From positions 8,836-69,150 of the forward strand of contig NW_003206415.1 in the NCBI RefSeq assembly GCF_000006405.1: a stretch of 60,315 bases of DNA, written 5' to 3'. Under the pieces are notes generated by a model. The model saw nothing but the letters and a program-made list of their open reading frames with translations, had not been told where the DNA came from and did no database searches. The first letter of the stretch is position 1; the number at the start of each line of letters is the position of its first letter. Positions 30,566 to 38,945 of this stretch are shown here, piece after piece. The stretch is from Perkinsus marinus ATCC 50983. Its lineage: Eukaryota > Perkinsozoa > Perkinsida > Perkinsidae. Position numbers and translations under genes: made by a program.

Positions 30566-32134
30566 ATGTCTACATCTATAACGTTGGCCACGGCTAGGGA
30601 GGCGGATGAGGTTCTCTCTACTATTAATGATGTTTTTGCCCACCACTCTGCGTACGCTGCTGTGCTAGCCTACATCGATTGTGGATTGTTCATGGTCGTA
30701 GCGGTGTTCTTGATGCGGCAATTGATAAGGCAGAGGAGAGAAGAGAAGAGGGCTGATGCAGTGAGTATTTAGGTTAGTTGGTTAGCACATTTGTTCATGA
30801 ATCATATGGTCGTGGGTTCAAATCTTGCATGGGGTATTTTCATCAGATACCGCCGATATCTCTAACTGGTGGTCGAACAAGATTTCTTTTCCTATTGACA
30901 TTGTGCATCTCCAATGCTGCCAGAGCGCTCTCCCTCATTTTTGATGCCGTCATTCACCTCGAAGTTCGCATGCACAATCTGAATCATCCTGTCCAGGTAG
31001 GGATCATCGCATTCAGCCAATCTCCACCATTATCCCCTCAGGCCTGGACCAACGACGTTTTTATGACATTCCCTTCATTGCTCTTCCTCTCTACCTACAG
31101 TATAGTCATTTTATTCTGGGCACAGGTAAGATTGGGCGTTAGTTCCAATAGAAGACCCTCAGTCCAGCTGATCAGGTGTACTATGCTGCGGTGTTGGTTT
31201 CGCATCCCTTGCTACGACCAGTTTGTATATTCATAAACATTGCTGTGTGAGAACATCTTTATGAGAAGCTATGGCTCATCAGCCCACTGCGTTTCCAGAT
31301 ACGGCGTTTTCCTTATTATTTCTATTGTCACATTTCTTTTGCAAGCTTGGGAAGAATACAATCAGTAACACCTTCACAGATGAATGCACAATCTAAAACA
31401 ACTGGCAGATATATTTACTTCGTCGTTGGACTCCTTTATATCACTTGTGCAGTACTATTCTTCTACTACGGGGTGAGCTTGCCGACCCCTCCACTTCGGA
31501 CACCATCGTCCCTTCACTATAGTTGCAAGTGTCCGGTCAGCTTCGTGACAGATCTCGAAGGCAAGTGTCAGGGAGCGCTCGCCAGTTGGGCCAACAGCGC
31601 AACAAGTCCGTCATCAACCGGGTGAGATCGGCTCAATCTTTCGCTCTTCGCATCAACCTTGTATAGGTGCTCGTGTTGACGTTAACTTGCCCGCTAATAT
31701 TCCTAGTGCGAGGAATGAGTGGCGTTTTGTATGGTGTCGGTTTGATCAAGACAGTATGCCCTCCAAGTATCGACCGACAGGCCTGGGATTCTATGGTGGG
31801 CCGAGCACAATACTCTGCTTCGCTCCGCTCAAACATTTTTAGGTTTTCCTACTCACTGAATTGATACCGTCCATATTGATACTTTTCGTGTTCTGGCCGG
31901 CTGGGAGGCGCAGTCCTAATACGTCCCATCGGGTAAGCTGTTATGCACTTGTATTCCCTCATCGCTGAATGATCATTTATTATTATGATTGCGATCGTGT
32001 CTCAGTCGAGTACTCCGGTATCAAGTCGCTATTCACTGTCTTCTCCCTTACTTGAGCCCCCACGACAAGAGCACAACGGCGACAAGCAAAATCAAAGGCG
32101 TTTCTACCAAGGTAGCCGCGATAGGAACATATAG
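30566..32134 (+). CDS. THH1/TOM1/TOM3-domain multipass membrane protein
   Basis: Exons: 30566-30760, 30847-30996 (45-nt intron 30997-31041 optional), 31042-31125, about 31252-31364, 31409-31472, one ending near 31622, VLVLTLTCPLIFLVRG... from about 31667, VFLLTELIPSILILFVFWPA, and the tail 32006-32134 (SSTPVSSRYSLSSPLLEPP, stop TAG). About seven hydrophobic spans, for example AYIDCGLFMVVAVFLM, FLFLLTLCISNAARALSLI, FPSLLFLSTYSIVILFWAQ, VFLIIISIVTFLLQAW, YFVVGLLYITCAVLFFY. Their order and the FPSLLFLSTY block match the THH1/TOM1/TOM3 family, known in plants from tobamovirus host factors and thought to be receptor-like. Cell role here is unknown. Intron 1 is a complete tRNA-like unit. Confidence 0.72.
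30761..30846 (+). other. F1 intron, sense, full tRNA-length (86 nt)
   Basis: Donor GTGAGT; A-box-like TTAGTTGGTTAGCAC, B-box GTGGGTTCAAATCTTGC, then GGTATTTTCATCAG acceptor. The flanking exons EEKRADA and IPPISLTGG are both coding in the same membrane protein. Confidence 0.85.
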
Positions 32135-32346
32135 TCGTCACCATCATCATCATCAATAGGGCATCGTCGATTTTGAATATACACTTGATAACATTCATCA
32201 TTCCAACTGTCATTTCCTTGTGCTGTCGAGTTTCCGTCAGTGAACACCGAGAGAAGGAAACACTTCAATTCGACTGATCCTTTCTTGTGGGTTTCGTTCC
32301 CAATAGCGCTCAAGTCACTCCCTGTACAGGATAATAGGAAGAACAA
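32104..32346 (-). CDS. possible small secreted protein
   Basis: 80-residue open frame with a short hydrophobic start (MFFLLSCTGS), two N-glycosylation sequons (NST, NDS), several cysteines and an acidic DDDDGDD. It overlaps the tail exon of the convergent membrane protein by about 30 bp. No family recognised and a chance frame is quite possible. Confidence 0.25.
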   Translation of the reverse strand: MFFLLSCTGSDLSAIGNETHKKGSVELKCFLLSVFTDGNSTAQGNDSWNDECYQVYIQNRRCPIDDDDGDDYMFLSRLPW

Positions 32347-32667
32347 TATTACTTCTTGATAAGTAGATAGAGACCGGTAGAAATGTGCGAATGCTTTTTA
32401 CCGTTTTTATTCGAAGTCATTTGCTCTACGGTGAAGCTTATTGACAGTAATCTCGTTTCTTGGCAACATCCCTAGTTCAAATGAATAGGGTTCAGTTCAA
32501 CACACTAAAGCGATTCCCTCGTGCATGTCGAGCCACCGATGTTCGAACAACGAGTTGTTATCTGATCTCCTTTCCATCATCAGACTTGAACGCAATCGGA
32601 TGAGTATAGAAATCCTCGATAAGAATGAATCGAACTCATACACCATCAACAGCAATATTCTCTTCCT

Positions 32668-34360
32668 TCATTCATCAACATCAGCAATTGCCTTGACAAC
32701 TCTAGCGACAGCAACAGCACCAGGATCGACTCGACCCATAAGCGCCTCTGTCGGTACATTAGCCGACCGACCATGACTAGCAGAGGCCATCTTAGCCGTA
32801 CTCTCAGCTCCCTCACGAGCCCTCTCCGCGGCTTCTTCGATTGACTTCCCCGATAGAAGGGCATCAGCAAAGGGAATGAGAGCGTCCATGGCCGTTCGAG
32901 AACCAACAGAAGCACCTCCATAGAAGGTCATTGAATCAACGCCGGCCTTGATAGCAGCAGCCGACCAGTCGCCGGTCTTCGCCACACCGGTGAAGAATAT
33001 AGCCGCAAGAACGCCCGAGGACCCACCGATGCGGTCAGAGGCTTCCGCTAGCCACAAAGCCAGGTCTTTACCGTCACCATAAGGAGCTTCATCTGAGCTG
33101 CTGAGAACAGCCCTAGCGCCGGCCGCCAGAGTCGAGCCGCAGTCGCCGTCACCCACAGCTGAGTCGAGATTGTTCAGTTCGTTCTCAGAAGAGATCACAG
33201 CGTGGCAAGCTGCCTCTAGTCGTGAACGATAAAGAGGGTTCAAACTGGGGACGAACTTAGCTGATTCAGTGGCGATTTCTGGAGCGAAAATCGACAGTGC
33301 CGGGGATGGAACCTTCGCCGTCGGCCAAGACGATACAGCAGTAGGAGCTCTCAGGAGTTGCTCGAGCTCATCTGTGAGGGGTAGTATAGTAAGAGAAAAG
33401 CCGTGCATGTCCAGAGATGTCATCAGAGCGGCCGGACCGACTACAAGGCTTGGCTTCACACTGGAGACTGCATGGTTAGCGATGATCTCCATTTCAGACG
33501 GCATGCACGTGCCGAGATTGTTCACCAATAGCGCTGTTCGCCCAAGCTCTCGCCCTCTTTTTTTCGCAGCTTCTCGCAGTTTACCGACTAAAGCCTCAAC
33601 AGTATCATCAGCAGTCTGTATCGGCACTGTGGCCGCTCCCGGCTCCCCATGTATACCCAGCCCGACCTCCATCGTACCCGGGGCCACTCGGCTCACTCGA
33701 GTGTCCTCACCAGGCATATGGCAATCAGTCAATGCGACACCGATGGACATAACTCCCTCAGCTGCAGCATGGGCGACCTTCAGAACGTCCTCAAGATTGG
33801 CGCCGGTGTCGGCCTTGGCGCCGGCTATCTTGTGAACCAACAGAGTGCCGGCGATACCGCGGGGCTGGGCAGAACCGGGAATAGCAATATCGTCGGAAAC
33901 GATGACCATCTCGACCTTCAAGTTGAACTTTGATTTCGCCACCTCTCGAGCTAAGCCGAAATTGAGGCGATCACCGGTGTAGTTCTTGACGACTAGGAGG
34001 CAACCGGCTGGGCCGGTGACGTGAACTATTGTTGATAGAATAGCAGAGACACTGGGGGAAGCGAAGACGGACCCGCATACTGCTGCAGTGAGCATGCCCC
34101 TGCCGACGAACCCTGGATGGGTCGGCTCGTGGCCGCTACCGCCACCAGAGATAACAGCAACTCGCTCCTTGGACCAGTCTGCACGCACGATAACCTGAGG
34201 GGCTCCAAATGGACCTATTTCGTATCTTTGTGAGTGAACCTACCTGCGTATCTTCATCCGTCGTAACTAGGCGAGCAATGGAACCAGCAGAAGTCGTCAC
34301 CAAACCGCCCAAGGCGTCCGAGACGAACTTCTTCTTGGAATTGAGGAAACAGTGGGACAT
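32668..34360 (-). CDS. dihydroxyacetone (glycerone) kinase, DhaK-DhaL fusion
   Basis: Two exons, 34360-34244 and 34194-32668, split by a 49-nt intron without any tRNA-like module; 547 residues, normal for the ATP-dependent single-chain family. The DhaK part has SGGGSGHEPTHPGFVG and the covalent-substrate His in GLGIHGEPGA. The DhaL part has the metal/ATP site AVGDGDCGSTLAAGA and SSGVLAAIFF, GGASVGSRTAMDAL. It phosphorylates dihydroxyacetone to DHAP, linking glycerol metabolism to glycolysis; no targeting signal is obvious. It is GC-rich and well conserved compared with its AT-rich flanks. Convergent with the THH1-like gene. Confidence 0.95.
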
Positions 34361-34466
34361 TCAACTTGAGTGCTGAAATTCTATTTCATGGTGATGAAAA
34401 ACAGATTCGAAATCAATAGTTGTGTAGATAAATTGCTTCTTCACAACTGACATAGGCATCCCCGAC

Positions 34467-34725
34467 GCAGTGTTGGAGTATGAATATATGTAATCGCTTT
34501 CCTCAGCTGCTGAGCTCAGGAGTTTCCTATACAGTGTTGGAGTAGGAATATATGTAATCGCTTTCCTCAGCTGCTGAGCTCGGGAGTTTCCTATACAGTG
34601 TTGGAGTATGAATATATGTAATCGCTTTCCTCAGCTACTGAGCTCAGGAGTTTCCTATACAGTGTTGGAGTAGGAATATATGTAATCGCTTTCCTCAGCT
34701 GCTGAGCTCAGGAGTTTCCTCACTA
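34467..34725 (+). repeat. 64-bp satellite, 4 units
   Basis: Same unit and period as 29939-30172, placed about 100 bp upstream of the DAK start. Confidence 0.92.
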
Positions 34726-34835
34726 ATTTTACAAGTTCACATAGTGATTGCGGTAGACATGTACCGCAACCAATAATTTTCCCACAATATCCACATTTGT
34801 GGTTGATCATGTGCATATTTTCCCACACCGGACCA
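34705..34835 (+). repeat. dispersed repeat D2 copy next to satellite
   Basis: Satellite runs into TCCTCACTAATTTTACAAG and ends GTTGATCATGTGCATATTTT. The middle is diverged. Confidence 0.6.
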
Positions 34836-35149
34836 ACGTAGTGATAAATACCTCGCCAAAACTTCTTCACGTTCCTGAGGCAGATACGCTGTAGTTGATG
34901 TATTTTGCATGGTCGACTTCCATTCGGAAAATTGACCAAATCGGGCGGGGTTTTCTATCGGGATAAATTACCCATTGGAAAACGGTTGAAACAAAATGAA
35001 TAGTTTTTAGATATAAAATACGCCCCTGAATTCACCCATAGTTCAGCACACAATGTATCTGTCCCCATTCATAAGAGGCTCAGCCGCGAACACAAACGAC
35101 AGTCTTCGAAATCGCCCCAGCTTGATAGCATAAAGCTCTCAGTTTTGGG

Positions 35150-35300
35150 AAATATGTTTGCATTCCTCAGCTGAGCTCAACAGTTACCTTGCCATATTAC
35201 GAAACTTAACGCACGATTTAGAGAGAACTGTGCAGAAACCAATGAGAAATTCCCAAGATTTCCTTCGAGAATTTCCATATTGCCACGAATATATGTACAC
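35150..35300 (+). repeat. dispersed repeat D2 copy
   Basis: CATTCCTCAGCTGAGCTCAA, ACCAATGAGAAATTCCCAAG, GAGAATTTCCATATTGCCAC. Confidence 0.65.
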
Positions 35301-35366
35301 ACTGAAATTGCTCTACTCTTATCCTTATTGATCGACTTAATTCTTCGGATCAACTCCAGCCATTTC

Positions 35367-35440
35367 AAAAAATGCCCACGCATGGAATGGAACCCACAAC
35401 CATCCCAACTGAAAACGCGAACCCATACCATTAGCACACG
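35367..35440 (-). other. tRNA-like relic
   Basis: Reverse strand: TGTGCTAATGGTATGGG, then GTGGGTTCCATTCCATGC, then GGGCATTTTTT; the same B-box plus GGGCATTTTT tail as F1 introns. Confidence 0.6.
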
Positions 35441-35554
35441 AAACAGCTGATAATATCCTCATCGATGAACTTTTAATGAATCAACTACAGCTTATGCAAG
35501 TAATGCTCGAACGTTATATAAATAACTGCCGGCCCTTCCAAACCGACCGATGAA

Positions 35555-36900
35555 TCACTGGCAAGCACCATTCTCATCTTCAAGTTCGTCACTCGCCGAA
35601 CATTCCCCAACACCCTGTTCTTCTTGTCGCTTCCGATCCCCCCCACTCCTCTCTGAAGACTTATCCAAATCCTCCGCAGAACTTGTCTCCAAATCTTGCT
35701 CATCTTGCATTTCCTCAACGCCCTCATCTCCCTCCTCAGCAACAACTATCTTCTCCTCTACCTCCACAAAAGCCTCTCTATTCTCCAAATCTTGCTCATC
35801 TTGCAAATCTTGCATTTCCTCCACGCTAGTCGCGGACTCTTCTCTCCAGCCTGATGCTGGTACTGTGGCTGCAGTCGTCGGAGTCTCACTCGAGACTCTT
35901 CTTTTCTTCGGTGCTGGAGTACCTTGCATTAAAAGAGTAAAAATTCAGGGGAAAATTTTCTCATGTGATTCCAAAAAATAAAAACTTCAAAGGAAAAAAT
36001 TCGGAAGGAATCGCCCAAGATTTTTAAACGAGAGGAAGAAGAATACTAGAAGAAAAATTCGCCGCATTTTTCTTCTAGTATTCTAGAATTCCCCGAATTT
36101 AATTCGGGGAAGATGACGTCGACTAAGGTCGAACCTGCGAATCTCTTGACCTCCTCAACTTCCTCATGTTTTCTCTTCGGTGGTTTTTTGTCACTGCGCC
36201 ACAAAATCATGTCCAAGATTCTACGCAGGAATCCAACCCTTCGTGGAGGGGCAGCTTTCGGACCTTCTGCTCCTAGATCAGGAATGGTATCAATCTGAGA
36301 AATATCCTGAAAGATACCTGCGCACAGCGAAGAAAACGAATGGTCGAGAGATCCCCGGTTCAACCCCGGCACCCCGCTCACGTCCAACTCGGTCCCCTTC
36401 TGATTGGGCATATTCAGACTGGATAAAATCGACAGTCTTCGAACTGAATCGACGGAGAGGCTGCTGTGGGGCTCTTCTGGCGGAGGGAAAGTCTGAAAAA
36501 TATATGTTCTGATTCATAACTTCTGAACCATATTCAAAACATCAAGAAAATAGAGAGAAAATACCTGTGAGAGATCTAAAATCGTTGGAAATTATCGACA
36601 AATTTTTCTCCACTTTCACGGAAGATTTTTCCGAAAGAATGAGATGAAGATTCTCCAGGGTTTCAAAACCTTCAAAAAATATCCGAAATGAGCCTAAAAC
36701 GACAAAAAATAACCATTTCGAGACCTCCCCCAAAATAGTCGATTTTTCCTCACCATTTCAGGTTTTCCATCAACCGTCAACCACGGTGCCATGAAAGCCA
36801 ACGGCGTCTTCTTGGATGAGTACAATTTCATCAGAGGGAGCTCCCTATCTTGAGAACGCTCAATGTCGGAGGACGCCGTAGACATGGATAGTGTTCTCAT
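35555..36900 (-). CDS. acidic, basic-patch protein of unknown function
   Basis: Starts at ATG 36900 (MRTLSMSTASSDIERSQDRE) with donor GTGAGG after GKPEM. Later exons: RRFSSKTVDFIQSEYAQSEG joined over intron 36381-36318 to IFQDISQIDTIPDLGAEGPK and KKPPKRKHEEVEEVKRF; last exon from about 35925, TPAPKKRRVSSETPTT, then very acidic EEMQD/EQDLE-rich sequence to the stop at 35555. APKKRRV resembles a monopartite nuclear localisation signal, suggesting a nuclear protein. The middle exon around 36700-36560 is not resolved. Two copies of the F3 intron core lie in coding sequence here. Function not recognised. Confidence 0.5.
36040..36084. repeat. perfect 19-bp-arm hairpin
   Basis: Arms 36040-36058 and 36066-36084 with a 7-base loop; A/T-rich arms, inside a probable intron of the acidic-protein gene. 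Confidence 0.9.
36318..36381 (-). other. F1 intron, antisense (64 nt)
   Basis: Begins GTGAGCGGGGTGCCGGGGTT, then GAACCGGGGATC; ends CTGTGCGCAG. Joins EGDRVG/R to IFQDISQ in phase. Confidence 0.7.
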
Positions 36901-38598
36901 TGCTAGAAATCACGGGTAAAAAAGAAGAAATGAAAACTCGCTTCGCTCCGTTAAGGAAAATAACTTCCGGGAGTGACACGGCTTCTGAAACTGACGCTTC
37001 AGAGTCGGAAGGTAACACAAGCTACACCAACAATAAACGGACAAGATTCTTAAATGCATCTTTGATGTGAGAATGTTTAATTGAAGCAGTTATATTATGT
37101 ATTTGAACAGCCACCTTTCCAAATCAACGAGAATGATGGCCTCAAAATGTGCGCAGAAAGTTCGCCAGCGACGGAGGTGTCAAAGACACTGTCCTGATGA
37201 CAGGCTCCAGAACCCGAGCGCAACTTGTTGAGTCGATACTCGAGTGTGCGCATTCAACCATTTGAGATCAATGCAAGGCCTGACGGGCGTAGAAGTCTTG
37301 CGGACTAGTAGCCAGATGACTAGTAGCCAGGGGACTAGTAGGAAGACTAGTAGACAAGCGGACTAGTAGCTAGAGGAGTTCAGTGAACTCAACTCAACTT
37401 TACACTCATCCCCGCTCTTGAATTTGATGTGTAAAATAGACTCGCTGTGGCCAGCGAGAGGTGAGCCTAACGGAGCAAGTTAGTTCATGCCATGAACTTC
37501 ATGGCCAGTTCGACTAACCCTCCCCGCCGACCAGAAACGACTGCCGTGAGCGGTATTGACGGTAGCGGCAGCTGCTAGATCCTTGCACCCGTAGTGCCTC
37601 AAATTACGAATCCTAGCAGCAAGCGCCAACTTGAACATTAACGAAAGCTCAGTTGGCGTAAAAGCCGATCACCGTGCCGTCGAGAAGTGTGAAACCTTGA
37701 CAGTGCTTCCCAAAATCGGTGCGTTTGCCGTTATACATTGAAAAGCAAGTCAAGATAGCACATAACCTTGATACGCCTACTGTCCTCGAAATTCCAAATT
37801 AAAATGGTCCGGGATGGTGGCGACAGCGGGAACAGTAGGAGTGGTCCCTTGTGAAACATGACTGGTGTGTCCGATGAACCTTGTGTGACGAGTAGATAGC
37901 TACTCCCCTCTTGAGCTGTCAAATCTCCTCAACTCTACATGACGTCTTCACAATGACGAAGAGTTCTGTGAGATACTACGCAAGCAATGGTCAAAGCATC
38001 GCATAGCATTATCATTTGCTCCCAATGTCAACATAACTGTATTTATAGAGACAGTATAAGTCCCTTCCAGACAAATTACATTTTTGAAGTTCTCATCCCG
38101 CCGTATAAATTTCCCCAGGCAGGTATGCTGGGCACCAACATCAACTTACTACAATTTCTCCGAAACTCCATAGATTCAGTCGACTTCATTCAGTACCACG
38201 CCCAATGAAATCCTCAGACTACCAACCTGGGCTTTACTCTCGCGTCGCCAGCTCTCACCAACTCCGAACCTACCAAAAACTCACTTAATATTTTCGGGGC
38301 TATCTTCATACAGGATCAACGTCATCAATGGGAAGTGAATTCATACAGGTATGTTCGGTAACTGGTCAACGACGAATAAGCCGCCGACCCAGTAAGCACT
38401 CCTTATCAGCTCTCTAGAAGGCACTCATCATAATCATACAAAGAGCTCAGCTTGGTGTCGTCGGAACACAGGGCCCGATAGTAATGACAATACAACTACA
38501 GTAGTAGTATGGAATGTGATATGCATATAGTAACGCAAATCACATATATCATCCTGATAGAAACAGCTGATGCCGCTGGGAAGATTATAGGCAGGTAT
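36901..38598. other. spacer, no gene called
   Basis: Contains a short GACTAGTAG-type tandem repeat at 37303-37371. Small open frames near 37.7-38.2 kb are unsupported. Confidence 0.45.
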
Positions 38599-38860
38599 TT
38601 AGTGATAAATCCTCATCGATTCATTCCATTCGTTGGTCCAGAGACTTGCGAACGGACCCTTCCCATGCTGAGCATCCTGAATCTGATAACAAACGGACAT
38701 CAAATCTACCTCTCTCGTATCTTCTAATAACAACTTCCAAGTCTCTACATATGTTTCTGACAGTTTCGTGGCCACTCGCCACTGGCAAGCGAATTTTCCC
38801 TCTCCTAGTAAGCTCACGGAGTGTCCAATACACCTTTCCTCAGTTTCAGGAGTGCTCCTA
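38599..38860 (-). CDS. hypothetical exon, unknown protein
   Basis: A well-formed frame ending WTNEWNESMRIYH, preceded by TYVETWKLLLEDTREVDLMS, with a near-normal amino-acid mix. It directly follows the BCAT 3' end on the same strand. It may be the BCAT 3' UTR by chance or an exon of a separate gene. No family recognised. Confidence 0.3.
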
Positions 38861-38945
38861 GGACCGAATCTCAAATGTGAAATCCCATCCGGGGAGTGCT
38901 CATGAAGGTCAGGAGAGGTTTACTGAACATGCCGTTAATGTGCAT

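Larger units (their letters stand above)
34361..35554. other. intergenic repeat cluster
   Basis: No gene recognised; holds the satellite, two D2 copies and one tRNA-like relic. Confidence 0.5.

Noticed and set aside
30761-30846. Working tRNA gene
   Set aside because: Boxes are present but stems do not fold into a cloverleaf, and it is bounded by coding exons with splice sites.
31365-31379. 15-nt intron in the THH1-like gene
   Set aside because: Does not keep frame; the 44-nt intron 31365-31408 joins AWEEYNQ to YIYFVVG correctly.
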